Assembly: GCF_000430545.1 (NCBI RefSeq)
Contig: NZ_KE387166.1
Span: 197,297-231,466 of the forward strand
Reading direction: 5' to 3'
DNA: 34,170 nucleotides
DNA from: Tenacibaculum ovolyticum DSM 18103
GTDB taxonomy: Bacteria; Bacteroidota; Bacteroidia; Flavobacteriales; Flavobacteriaceae
Part shown: positions 8,554 to 17,044 of the stretch, one piece after another
Position numbering within the stretch: position 1 is the first letter of the stretch
Layout of the letters: each line of letters starts with the position of its first letter
Notes under the pieces: generated by a model
Told to the model about the DNA's origin: nothing
Databases searched by the model: none
Seen by the model: the letters and a program-made list of their open reading frames with translations, nothing else
Program-made: the position numbers and the translations under genes

Positions 8554-8585
8554 AGTTAAATAAAGTAATCGCACCTTATTTAACT
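8554..8585 (-). promoter_or_regulatory. Perfect 10-bp inverted repeat between carbonic anhydrase and antiporter genes
   Basis: AGTTAAATAA (8554-8563) and TTATTTAACT (8576-8585) pair perfectly around a 12-nt loop. A second overlapping pair, ATTACTTT (8536-8543) with AAAGTAAT (8562-8569), could form an alternative stem. There is no T-tail, so it is not a standard terminator. An mRNA processing or stability element, or an operator, fits equally well. Confidence 0.4.
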
Positions 8586-8616
8586 TCGTACTTAATCGGG
8601 GGACTAAGTTTTATGT

Positions 8617-9243
8617 TTAATAAAAAGTTACTAGTCCTGTATGAATATCATACATAGCACCTACTATTTTAATTGCATTTTCATCTTCCATTTCTTTTAA
8701 TACTGCACTTTGAGTACGGATATTATCAATAGTTAAATGAACATTTTTTTCTGCAACATTGTTTACAAAATCTATATTACTAGAATTTCTTAAACTTATA
8801 TCTGTTGGTTCAGTTACTGCTTCAACAGCGGGCTTTATTTTACTAATTAGTTTTGTTAAGTTACCTAATTCAGCGTTATCACAGGCTCCTTTTACTGCTC
8901 CACAAGCGGTATGACCTAAAACGACAATAACTTTTGTACCTGCTAGTTTACAAGCAAATTCCATACTACCTAAAATATCTTCATTTACAAAGTTACCTGC
9001 AACTCTTGCACTAAAGATATCTCCAATTCCTTGATCGAAAATTAACTCAGATGAAACTCTAGAGTCAATACAACTTAAAATTGTAGCAAATGGATATTGT
9101 CCTTTACTTGTATCTAAAACTTGATCTAATAAAATTCTTTCTACAGCGTTATTTGTTTGAAATCTTTTATTTCCTTCTTTTAATAAATTTATTGCAATTT
9201 CTGGACTTATTGCTGCTTGTGTTTCTTTTGTATGTGCTTTCAT
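8617..9243 (-). CDS. Beta-class carbonic anhydrase
   Basis: 208 residues, usual length for the family. Zinc ligands and the catalytic dyad are visible: C58-x-D60-x-R62 in 'ILSCIDSR' and H111-x2-C114 in 'VLGHTACGAVKGA'. The enzyme interconverts CO2 and bicarbonate. No signal peptide is visible ('MKAHTKETQAAI'), so it should act in the cytoplasm on bicarbonate brought in by the upstream SulP transporter. It starts 6 nt after the Usp gene stop, consistent with one operon. Supplying CO2/HCO3- for carboxylases in a heterotroph is the expected role. Confidence 0.95.
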   Translation of the reverse strand: MKAHTKETQAAISPEIAINLLKEGNKRFQTNNAVERILLDQVLDTSKGQYPFATILSCIDSRVSSELIFDQGIGDIFSARVAGNFVNEDILGSMEFACKLAGTKVIVVLGHTACGAVKGACDNAELGNLTKLISKIKPAVEAVTEPTDISLRNSSNIDFVNNVAEKNVHLTIDNIRTQSAVLKEMEDENAIKIVGAMYDIHTGLVTFY

Positions 9244-9249
9244 ACTATT

Positions 9250-10032
9250 TTATGTTGTTAGAATAAGTGAACAATCAATGTTTTTAATTAAATCATTAAT
9301 ATTCGACTTTATTGATTTTATATTTTCTCTATCTACAAAAAGTAAATTAGTATTATTTTTTAATAAATAGTTAGATATATCTTTTAAATTATTATCTGCT
9401 TTATCAAAAGCATATTGAATTGTTTCTTTATCTTTAAAAAAAACTTCTTCTTCTACTGTTCCATTACCTTTTGTAGTCTTAATAGACGTTAAAGGTTTTT
9501 TGGTAGAACTAATTATATCTTTAGTAAGCTTATTAATAGGTTTAACATTATTTAGTACCCCTAAAGATAATTCTTCATTAGGGTTTAATGTATTTTTATC
9601 ATCAGCGATTACAATTGTTCCTTTATGTTTTTTTAAGATAAATTTTGTAATGTTATCTCCCATAAAATTTGCTTTTTTAGATTTTTTCTTTCCTAAAATA
9701 ACAATATCTGGTTGATTATCTTCAATATATTTCTCTATTTCATTTTTTACATTTCCAATAACAAATGAATGATTGATAGCTATGTTATATTTATTAGATA
9801 TAGGGTTAACTATGTCTTTCATTCTTTTACCAGTAGCTATATATTCACTATTTATAGCCCTCATAGCTGATAATTGATTGTCATTACTTACAACTTCTGT
9901 TGGTTTTTTAACATATAAGAAGTTAATATTGGTACCTACAATTTTAGCTAAACTAACACTGCTTTTTAATATTTCATTGGTACTTTCATTTAAATTAGAA
10001 AGTACTAAGATTTTATATCCATTATTTTTCAT
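9250..10032 (-). CDS. Universal stress protein (UspA-like, tandem)
   Basis: 260 residues. The first half has the Usp alpha/beta fold and an ATP-binding-like end ('PDIVILGKKKSKKANFMGDN' followed by 'KGTIVIADD', about 108-148). The second half (about 155-260) looks like a degenerate second Usp domain ending 'DCSLILTT' without the glycine motif. Usp proteins bind nucleotides and often sit beside transporters whose activity they modulate; that role is inferred here from its place between SulP (12 nt away) and carbonic anhydrase (6 nt away). Cytoplasmic, no signal peptide. Confidence 0.85.
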   Translation of the reverse strand: MKNNGYKILVLSNLNESTNEILKSSVSLAKIVGTNINFLYVKKPTEVVSNDNQLSAMRAINSEYIATGKRMKDIVNPISNKYNIAINHSFVIGNVKNEIEKYIEDNQPDIVILGKKKSKKANFMGDNITKFILKKHKGTIVIADDKNTLNPNEELSLGVLNNVKPINKLTKDIISSTKKPLTSIKTTKGNGTVEEEVFFKDKETIQYAFDKADNNLKDISNYLLKNNTNLLFVDRENIKSIKSNINDLIKNIDCSLILTT

Positions 10033-10044
10033 ATCAGATATAAT

Positions 10045-11625
10045 TTAGGCGGTTTTTGGTCTTAATTTAAAAAACTCAATAAAACTATCTGGATTTTCAA
10101 TAACTCCTCTTTCTGAAATTAATTTAATATCAATATTTCTTTCTTTAGCTTTAAAAGCAAAATCTTCTAATATTTCAACAATATCGTTATCTAAATACCT
10201 GGTTTTTCTTACATCTAATTCTAAAAATGTATCTATAGGTAAACGATCTAACTCCTTTAAAATAGCTCCTTTATTAAAAAAGGTAACTTCTTCAGCTAAT
10301 GTCATTTTTATTTTGTGTTTTCCGTTACTCTTATCTTCAATATGTAAGAAGTGTGAGTTTTGAAAACTTTTAATTAAGATTACAACAATTCCTACAGCTA
10401 ATCCTAAGCTAATTCCCCAAAGTAAATCGATAAAAACAATACCTAAAACTGTTACTGTAAATGGTATGAATTGTTTCCATCCCATATCGTACATTTTTTT
10501 AAATAAACCAGGTTTTGCTAACTTATAACCAACAATTAAAAGAATGGCAGCTAATACTGATAACGGAATCATGTTTAATAATTTAGGTATAAGTACCACA
10601 GAAATTAATAATAAAAAACCATGAATTATTGCTGATAATTTAGAACGTCCACCAGATTGAATGTTGGCAGAACTACGCACAATTACTTGTGTTATTGGTA
10701 AACCTCCAATTAAACCAGAAATAATATTTCCAGTTCCTTGTGCTAGTAATTCTCTGTTTGTTGGAGTTACATTTTTATGTGGATCTATTTTATCAGTAGC
10801 TTCTACACATAAAAGTGTTTCTAAACTTGCTACTAATGCAATAGTAAAGGCAACTACCCATACATCAGGGTTTGTGATTGCAGAAAAATCAGGAAAACTA
10901 AATTGACCAAAGAAAGAGTCTATACTATCAGGAATTGGCACACTAACTAAATGAGATGTTTCTATACCTAATGTAGTATTACCTTGTGTTATTGCAAAGA
11001 ATATAATACCAACGACTACGGCTACTAATGGACCTTGAATAATTTGAAAAACTTTTCCTTTTTTAGATAATACTTTATCCCATAATAATAAAATTGCTAA
11101 ACCAATAAATCCAATAACCATTGAACCTATTGTTATATTATCAAAAATTTGTAAAATAGATGAAAATGAATTTTCTCCTGAGGTTTCAATAAAGCTATCT
11201 GCTCCTTCAGGTTCAGAATCATAACCGAAAAAATGAGGTATTTGTTTTAAAATAATGATAATTCCAATACCTGTTAGCATTCCTTTTATAACTGATGATG
11301 GAAAGTAGTAACCAATAATACCAGCTTTTAGAATACTAAAAACAATTTGAATAATACCACCTAAAACTACAGCAACTAAAAAGTTTTCATAACCTCCTAA
11401 ATCTCCAATAGCTGATAATACAATTGCAGCTAAACCTGCTGCAGGACCACTTACTCCAATTTTAGAACCACTTAAGGCTCCTACTACGATTCCTCCAATA
11501 ATTCCTGCTATTACTCCAGAAAATAATGGAGCTCCACTAGCTAATGCAATACCTAAACATAATGGTAAAGCGACAAAAAACACGACTATACTTGCTGGTA
11601 AGTCATTTTTAATATTCTTAAACAT
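10045..11625 (-). CDS. SulP (SLC26/BicA-like) anion transporter with STAS domain
   Basis: 526 residues. A long hydrophobic part (about 10-415) shows SulP landmarks: 'LPASIVVFFVALPLCLGIALASG', 'GVSGPAAGL', and 'NRELLAQGTGNIISGLIGG...SSANIQSGGRSK' with the conserved N-R-E and R-S/T segments. A cytoplasmic STAS domain follows (about 425-515, 'FLELDVRKTRYLDNDIVEIL'). SulP proteins move sulfate, bicarbonate or other anions. The adjacent carbonic anhydrase and Na+/H+ antiporter argue for bicarbonate, as described for BicA-type SulP loci in marine Flavobacteria; sulfate cannot be excluded by sequence alone. Probably transcribed with the downstream Usp and carbonic anhydrase genes. Confidence 0.9.
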   Translation of the reverse strand: MFKNIKNDLPASIVVFFVALPLCLGIALASGAPLFSGVIAGIIGGIVVGALSGSKIGVSGPAAGLAAIVLSAIGDLGGYENFLVAVVLGGIIQIVFSILKAGIIGYYFPSSVIKGMLTGIGIIIILKQIPHFFGYDSEPEGADSFIETSGENSFSSILQIFDNITIGSMVIGFIGLAILLLWDKVLSKKGKVFQIIQGPLVAVVVGIIFFAITQGNTTLGIETSHLVSVPIPDSIDSFFGQFSFPDFSAITNPDVWVVAFTIALVASLETLLCVEATDKIDPHKNVTPTNRELLAQGTGNIISGLIGGLPITQVIVRSSANIQSGGRSKLSAIIHGFLLLISVVLIPKLLNMIPLSVLAAILLIVGYKLAKPGLFKKMYDMGWKQFIPFTVTVLGIVFIDLLWGISLGLAVGIVVILIKSFQNSHFLHIEDKSNGKHKIKMTLAEEVTFFNKGAILKELDRLPIDTFLELDVRKTRYLDNDIVEILEDFAFKAKERNIDIKLISERGVIENPDSFIEFFKLRPKTA

Positions 11626-11701
11626 ATTATATATTATTTGTTCTTAGTTACTTAAAACTAAGGTTTATTTAAATTGATAAAATCTTTTATAAGGAAAAAA
11701 A

Positions 11702-12010
11702 CTAAACTATAATAAGTTTAAAATCAGGTGGTGGAGAAATGATGTTTAAATGTGGTTTTGTATATTTTTTAACAAAAAATTCTAAGTTGTTTTCAATTTT
11801 AGTTAAAAATAATTGAGACTGATTAAGAATTATAGGGGTAAAATAGATTTGAATATTTAAACCTTCTTCGTTATTTTTTTCTTCCTCTTCAGAAATAGAG
11901 AAAATAACAGAAACGTCAATAGTGCTATCAACTACTGTAATAATAGTTGGTGCAGTAATAAACAATAAAAAGGCTATTGAAAAAAATATAGCTTTTACCT
12001 TTTTTGACAT
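11702..12010 (-). CDS. Small exported protein heading the SulP operon
   Basis: 102 residues with a hydrophobic N-terminus (about 7-30, 'AIFFSIAFLLFITAPTIITVV') that acts as signal peptide or anchor, an acidic 'EEEEKNNEEG' turn, and a C-terminal 'ISPPPDFKLIIV'. I do not recognise a named family, though small proteins of this shape (a hydrophobic start, 'SEEEE', a terminal 'SPPPxF') seem to recur beside SulP genes in Flavobacteriaceae. It is the first gene after the divergent promoter; 76 bp separate it from SulP. A periplasmic or membrane accessory of the transporter is possible but unproven. Confidence 0.65.
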   Translation of the reverse strand: MSKKVKAIFFSIAFLLFITAPTIITVVDSTIDVSVIFSISEEEEKNNEEGLNIQIYFTPIILNQSQLFLTKIENNLEFFVKKYTKPHLNIISPPPDFKLIIV

Positions 12011-12034
12011 TCAGTTTTTTGTTTTTAACGAGTA

Positions 12035-12104
12035 CAAATATAATAATACTTTTTTAAATGATAGTAAAACTATCATTTAAAATGGTTTAACTTTTTTATA
12101 TTTG
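12035..12104. promoter_or_regulatory. Divergent promoter pair sharing one perfect 12-bp inverted repeat operator
   Basis: TTAAATGATAGT (12054-12065) and ACTATCATTTAA (12069-12080) form a perfect palindrome with AAA between. Leftward the -7 TATATTTG occupies 12042-12035; rightward the -7 TATATTTG occupies 12097-12104. The palindrome sits 11 and 16 bp upstream of these, over the -33 zone of both. It is an obvious binding site for the divergent TetR protein. Confidence 0.8.
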
Positions 12105-12134
12105 AAAATTATTAAGTGTTAATTATTTTAAAAT

Positions 12135-12809
12135 ATGAGCATAGAAATTAAGATATCATTAAATGAAGGACTGTATTTAAAAGAACCTCAAGAGTCAAAA
12201 CTAGGCAGGAATATTATAAAACACAGTATATTAATGATTGATGAATTTGGTTTTGAGTGTTTTAATTTTAAGAAGTTAGCTAAAGAAATAAATTCAACAG
12301 AAGCATCTATATATAGGTATTTTGAAAATAAACATTTATTATTACTTTTCTTAGTAAACTGGTATTGGGAGTGGGTTAGTTATCTTATAAAAATTAATAC
12401 AATGAATATTGATGACCCTAGAAAAATATTAAAAATAATTATCCATTCATTTGTTGCTGCATCTAAAGATAATCCTGGGGTTATTTATGTAAATGAGAGT
12501 AGATTACATAATATTGTTATTTCTGAAGGTATGAAAGCTTATCATACAAAAGAAGTAGATAAAGAGCATTCTAAAGGTTTTTTTAAAAGTTATGAAAATT
12601 TAGTAAAATCTGTATCAGATGTTATAAAAGAAATTAATTCAGGTTTTAAATTTCCTTTTGCCTTAGCTACAAACTTATTTGAAATGTCTAATAATCAAAT
12701 TTATTTTGCAAAACACCTTCCGAATTTAACAGATGTATCAATAGACAAAGATGCAGTAAATCAAGTTGAAGACATGTTAAATTATTTCGCAGATAAATTA
12801 TTGGTTTAA
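12135..12809 (+). CDS. TetR/AcrR family regulator of the bicarbonate module
   Basis: 224 residues. After a 27-residue lead, a TetR helix-turn-helix is readable ('FGFECFNFKKLAKEINSTEASIYRYFENKHLLLLF', about 39-73). The C-terminal domain is aromatic-rich ('NWYWEWVSYLIK') and unfamiliar, so no ligand can be named. It is transcribed divergently from the SulP/Usp/carbonic anhydrase cluster across a 124-bp gap holding a perfect 27-bp palindrome, which strongly suggests it controls that cluster and itself. It ends 38 bp from a convergent gene with no clear terminator between them. Confidence 0.85.
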   Translation: MSIEIKISLNEGLYLKEPQESKLGRNIIKHSILMIDEFGFECFNFKKLAKEINSTEASIYRYFENKHLLLLFLVNWYWEWVSYLIKINTMNIDDPRKILKIIIHSFVAASKDNPGVIYVNESRLHNIVISEGMKAYHTKEVDKEHSKGFFKSYENLVKSVSDVIKEINSGFKFPFALATNLFEMSNNQIYFAKHLPNLTDVSIDKDAVNQVEDMLNYFADKLLV

Positions 12810-12847
12810 AATTTAGAATTAATTTTATTGATATAAGTTTAGTTGGG

Positions 12848-14269
12848 TTAAGTCTTTCTTCTTATTTTAATTTCTATCTGACAGTTAATTCCTGAGTCAT
12901 TTAAAATATCAGCAATGTTTTTAAAAATAGGGAAGTGGTCGCACCAAGATTTTGATTGCGTATAAATTATTTTTTTATGATCGTTAACCATGTTCAATAG
13001 TTCGTTCGTTGTACATTTAATTGCAGATTTTAATATTGAAATATTTTTATTTTCAAACGGAATTTCTAAATAAAAATATTCTTCTAAATCTTGAGTTTTT
13101 AATTCAAAAAGGTAAATCCAATCAACACCAGGGGAAGAGCCCATCATTTCGAATTTATCAAATGTTTTGGAGATCATTAAAGGACCAGCTCCAACCCATC
13201 CACCTCTTTTAACATTAGATAAGTATTTTTGAGATTTTATACACCAACTTATGGTGTAACATAGTTTATGTTCATTAATTGTTTCTTTAAGTCCACAAAA
13301 AAGATATCCCCCATTATTTGCATTATATTCATCTTCAAAATGTTTATCAGTTTCTATTAAAACTTTATTTAAAGTTTCGGTAGATATTTTTTGTTTAGAT
13401 TCTGAATTAATATATTTTGCTGAACGAATTAGATTTTTTAAACTATTTATCTCAAAATCATTCGATGATTTTTTTAAAAGTACGTTTAAGTAAGGGAGAA
13501 TTTCTACATTATGTTGAATATTTAATAATGTATCTAGTGATGAATTCATTAAAAAGATTAAACTATTATATTCTTTTTCGCTAGAGGAGCAACTTTCAGG
13601 AAAACCTTCAAACACTTTGTTATTATATTTAGTTTTAATCCAGTTAAATATCTGTATACAAGTGTTTTTAGATATTATTGAATTATCGTGTTTTTTTAGG
13701 TAAATTAAATCATTTAGTAATTCAATACCTTTATTCCATTTCGTTTTATTTTTAGTAAAATGTTTTAATAGTTTTAGAATATAGCTTTCTAAAAGATGAG
13801 TACTAATACCTGGTTGTAGTTTTGGAAAATAGCTAGTTAAATTAACCATAGTTTTTTCAAATTTTGTTTGACTAGGTGTTTTAGGTTTTAAATTTACTTT
13901 TTTCACATCCCTTTCTTTAGGAAGTTTGAAGGTTCCATCGAGTATTGAAGCTAAAGCTGCTGCATTACTATTTCCAAGCAATGCACTTTGTTTTAAATAA
14001 ACTAACGCTTTTTTTGTGTCTGATTTATGAAAATATGTATATCCTACTGTAAAATTCCAAAGAGAATCTGTTTTTCCTGCTTCTGAAACTTTGTAAAGAG
14101 TTTCAAGAGCTTTGTCATAGTCACCAATATCACTATAAGCTCTTCCAAGATGATTAATTAACGAAAATGTTAACGTGCTTTGGGGTAAGTTAGAAATTAT
14201 TTCAATAATTCTAGAGTATTTCTTTTGGTTATGTAACTTTTCTAATTGATTTAGTATTTCTATACTCAT
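12848..14269 (-). CDS. TPR protein with Imm35/YrhB-like and unknown C-terminal regions
   Basis: 473 residues, no signal peptide. Residues 1-130 read as tetratricopeptide-like helical pairs ('LINHLGRAYSDIGDYDKALETLYKV', 'FTVGYTYFHKSDTKKALVYLKQS'). The middle (about 135-300) is helical and unrecognised. Residues about 310-395 show 'CYTISWCIKSQKYL...GGWVGAGPLMISKTFDKFEMMGSS', reminiscent of Imm35/YrhB-type immunity domains (W, G-x-GP, K, GS spacing), and the last about 60 residues ('KIIYTQSKSWCDHFPIFKNIADIL...CQIEIKI') form another small alpha/beta unit. Similarity is by eye only. An immunity or protein-binding role is a hypothesis. No toxin gene is adjacent. Confidence 0.6.
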   Translation of the reverse strand: MSIEILNQLEKLHNQKKYSRIIEIISNLPQSTLTFSLINHLGRAYSDIGDYDKALETLYKVSEAGKTDSLWNFTVGYTYFHKSDTKKALVYLKQSALLGNSNAAALASILDGTFKLPKERDVKKVNLKPKTPSQTKFEKTMVNLTSYFPKLQPGISTHLLESYILKLLKHFTKNKTKWNKGIELLNDLIYLKKHDNSIISKNTCIQIFNWIKTKYNNKVFEGFPESCSSSEKEYNSLIFLMNSSLDTLLNIQHNVEILPYLNVLLKKSSNDFEINSLKNLIRSAKYINSESKQKISTETLNKVLIETDKHFEDEYNANNGGYLFCGLKETINEHKLCYTISWCIKSQKYLSNVKRGGWVGAGPLMISKTFDKFEMMGSSPGVDWIYLFELKTQDLEEYFYLEIPFENKNISILKSAIKCTTNELLNMVNDHKKIIYTQSKSWCDHFPIFKNIADILNDSGINCQIEIKIRRKT

Positions 14270-14854
14270 GTTAAATTTCTATTTAGTAAAAATTGCACGA
14301 ACTCCTTATTTTAATAATGGAGATTACTATCTTTTTATAGGTTTAAAGTTTTTATAGGTGATTTTATAAGTAGGTGGCATTTGTTTTATTTCTCTTTGTA
14401 TAAGTTTAATATTTATAGCATTAATTTTTAATATATCTTTTTAAATGGACAAGTTTTTTCTGAATTAACTTATAAATAACTCATCTATTTACATCAAATA
14501 AAAGAGAACTTTCTCTAGTATTTAAAAATTATTTATACTTAACAGTGGGAGAGTATTCTTCTTTTTTATGTCTTGTAATAAATGTAATACCACAGAAAAA
14601 CTTTTTAAATTATGATGCCATTATTCATTGATGTTGTAGAGTTTATCTAAAGGTATCAATTATTTGTTACTGAAATTAAAAAGTACATTTTGAGTAACAT
14701 ATAGGCAACAAAAATTGAAAGTAAAGAGAAGTACTCAAAACAGTGAAGTGGAGTACAAGTGCAGTACTTCATTAGCTTTTGTTTAAAAAAAATAGATAAA
14801 ACGTAGAAAATATTTCCTTAACAGTGTATTTGTTAAGGAAATATTCTATTGTTT
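14270..14854. other. 585-bp intergenic region
   Basis: No coding frame or RNA gene is evident. It holds an 8-bp inverted repeat (GAAGTACT 14728-14735, AGTACTTC 14763-14770) and a block at about 14729-14784 that resembles 23468-23526 on the other side of the metal operon: AAGTACT, then GTGGAGT, ending CTTTTGTTT. The terminator of the metal operon occupies 14809-14845. Confidence 0.4.
14809..14845 (-). terminator. Intrinsic terminator of the metal-efflux operon
   Basis: A perfect 15-bp stem (AATATTTCCTTAACA 14809-14823; TGTTAAGGAAATATT 14831-14845) with a 7-nt loop begins 10 nt after the stop of the last gene. On the minus strand it is followed by a T-rich stretch. Confidence 0.88.
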
Positions 14855-15256
14855 TTATTCGATACTCATTTCCATAGTATGATCATATTTACAACAACCA
14901 GGTAAACCATTATACGCATCTAAATTTCCTTTTGCTTTTTCTGTATCGTAACCAGAAGCTGCAATAGCTTTGTGAATTGCCATAACGTTTGTTTTAGCGT
15001 GATCAAAAGACACCTCAATTTTCTTTTTATCTACATTCCAAGTTGCAGTTGATACACCTTCAATATTATTTGCAGCTTTTTCAATAGTACTTTTACACAT
15101 ACCACAGTTTCCTCTTACACCAAAGATAATATCTGTTTTTGCTATTTCTTTAGAAACCTCAGTTTTGTTCGTACTCGTTTCTTTTTTGCCTTCATTTTTA
15201 CAGCTTGTAAATATTGTAGCTGTAATAATTACTAAACTTAAAATTACTTTTTTCAT
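14855..15256 (-). CDS. HMA-domain lipoprotein, metal-binding
   Basis: 133 residues. A lipoprotein signal ends at a lipobox cysteine (C19, 'TIFTSCK'), so the protein is anchored at the periplasmic side of a membrane. A heavy-metal-associated (HMA) domain follows, with C51-x2-C54 in 'GNCGMCKSTIEKA' and the betaalphabeta pattern through 'GVSTATWNVDKKKIEVSF'. The tail has 'GCCKYDHTMEM', which adds possible thiolate, His and Met ligands. It is the last gene of the efflux operon, 28 bp after CusB, and probably hands Cu+/Ag+ to or from the pump. Confidence 0.88.
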   Translation of the reverse strand: MKKVILSLVIITATIFTSCKNEGKKETSTNKTEVSKEIAKTDIIFGVRGNCGMCKSTIEKAANNIEGVSTATWNVDKKKIEVSFDHAKTNVMAIHKAIAASGYDTEKAKGNLDAYNGLPGCCKYDHTMEMSIE

Positions 15257-15284
15257 TTGATTAAAATTTAATTATTGATTTTTA

Positions 15285-17042
15285 TTAGTCTAAAATTTGT
15301 TTTACTTCCCCACATTTTAACATCGCATCTCCATAATAAGGATTCATTACCACTTCTTCTTTACTTAGCCAATAAGCACCTTTGTTACTATTTGCCATTG
15401 GACAAAATTCAACATAAACTTTCTCGTTAATTCCAAACACTTGAACTGTAGTGATTAAGCTAGATGAGAGTTGTATGAAATGACTTCTTTGTTCTACAAT
15501 ATCAATTGTTTTATAAATTGAAGTTGTAGCTGCTTTTATTTCTTTTTCTAAAGACATCCAGTTTCTATGGGTTTTATTGTCTTTTAGCAATTTCATATCA
15601 ATTTTAGAAATATTTTCTATTATCTTTTTTGATGCTCTTATTACTTTATTAGTATCACCTTTAACCAAAGCATTTTTTAATTGGATATAATCATTAAAAA
15701 CTGTTTTTAGTTGATTTTGAAACTCTTCTGATACTTCTATCCTTTCGTTTTTATTGAAATTATTAACTGTTGAATTATTATTCATTCCAAGATGATTTTC
15801 GTGACCAGTCATCACTTTACCGCCTTTCTTGTTCATCATTGATTTTTTGCCTTGTAATTGAGCAGCGGCATCAACAGTGAAAGTCCCATTTGTTACAATT
15901 TCATCTCCTTTTTTTATACCTTGTAAAACTTCGTAATTGTTTCCAATTCTATTTCCTAATGTAATTTCACGCATTTCAAAAACAGGTTCATTATCATTCG
16001 GTTTTAGATATACAACAGAACGTTTTCCTGTCCATAAAACAGCTGATGCTGGAATAGAAACAACTTCTCCTTCATTCGAATTGATTCCTGTAATTTTTCC
16101 TTCAACAAACATTCCTGGTTTAAATTCATCATTTTTATTATTAAGCACAACTCTTAATTTTACAGTTCTTGTTTTAGAATCTAAAACAGGATCTATAAAA
16201 TCTACTTTTGCATTAATTTTTTTAGTTGAGTTTGTTATTATAAAAATGTCTTGTCCTTTTTTAAACAAATCAATCTGGTGTTCATAAATATCAAAATTTA
16301 CCCAAACTGTATTTAGATTTGCTATTTTAAACAGCGGTTGCCCTAGTTTAATAGATTCTCCTTCTGCTACTAATTTTTCTGAAACGGTACCTGATACAGT
16401 AGCATAGACAGGGAAATTTTCTTTTACTTTACCTGATGTTTCAATTTTATTGATTTGATTTTTAGAGAGTTTCCATAATTTTAATTTATTACGAACAGCC
16501 TTGTATAATGCAGGTTGGGTTTCTTTTAATGACGAAGCTGTAATTAATTCTTGTTGTGCGGCAAATAACTCTGGTGAATAAATAGTTGCTAATAGTTGAC
16601 CTTTTCTAACTTTTGCACCTTTAGAGTTAATATTTAAACGTTCTATTCTCCCCGAAAAATAACTGATTTGAACAGTATTAGCTTCTTCATTTTCTACAAT
16701 TTTTCCTGATAATTTAATGGTATTATCTTCTATTTTATCATTTCCGACAATAGAAGTTTGAATGTTAGCCAAAGCTATTGCGTTTCTTGTAAGTTTAAAT
16801 TGGTCTGCCATTAAACCTTCAGAACTATTTTCTGTAAGAATTAAATCCATGCCACAAATAGGACAATCACCAGCTTCTGATTTCATAATTTTCGGATGCA
16901 TAGAACACGTCCATAGCTGTTTTTTTTCTACTGTTTGAGAATGCTCATGTTCTATTTTTTCGGCTGATGGATTTCCAAATAAAAACCAGCCAAATAATAA
17001 ACCAATAGTTATAAAACCTATATAAATTATATACTTTTTCAT
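15285..17042 (-). CDS. cusB: CusB-type RND periplasmic adaptor with DUF3347
   Basis: An open frame extends up to 17153, overlapping the upstream gene, but the ATG at 17042 begins a normal membrane/signal helix ('YIIYIGFITIGLLFGWFLFG') 2 nt after the preceding stop, so 585 residues are preferred. Order: N-terminal helix; heavy-metal-binding domain (about 43-68) with C46, M48, H49, C60, C63 and M65 in 'CSMHP...CPICGMD'; HlyD-type barrel-sandwich and hairpin (about 90-400); and a C-terminal DUF3347 (about 435-580) with 'FCPMANSNKGAYWLS' and 'NPYYGDAMLKCGEV'. It links the inner-membrane pump to the outer-membrane channel and can sequester metal. The ligand set favours Cu+/Ag+. Confidence 0.92.
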   Translation of the reverse strand: MKKYIIYIGFITIGLLFGWFLFGNPSAEKIEHEHSQTVEKKQLWTCSMHPKIMKSEAGDCPICGMDLILTENSSEGLMADQFKLTRNAIALANIQTSIVGNDKIEDNTIKLSGKIVENEEANTVQISYFSGRIERLNINSKGAKVRKGQLLATIYSPELFAAQQELITASSLKETQPALYKAVRNKLKLWKLSKNQINKIETSGKVKENFPVYATVSGTVSEKLVAEGESIKLGQPLFKIANLNTVWVNFDIYEHQIDLFKKGQDIFIITNSTKKINAKVDFIDPVLDSKTRTVKLRVVLNNKNDEFKPGMFVEGKITGINSNEGEVVSIPASAVLWTGKRSVVYLKPNDNEPVFEMREITLGNRIGNNYEVLQGIKKGDEIVTNGTFTVDAAAQLQGKKSMMNKKGGKVMTGHENHLGMNNNSTVNNFNKNERIEVSEEFQNQLKTVFNDYIQLKNALVKGDTNKVIRASKKIIENISKIDMKLLKDNKTHRNWMSLEKEIKAATTSIYKTIDIVEQRSHFIQLSSSLITTVQVFGINEKVYVEFCPMANSNKGAYWLSKEEVVMNPYYGDAMLKCGEVKQILD

Positions 17043-17044
17043 AT

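Noticed and set aside
6418..14297. Shared 14-15 base string TTAGTAAAAATTGC near 6418 and 14283
   Set aside because: A match of this length is expected by chance in an AT-rich window of this size, and the flanks do not align.
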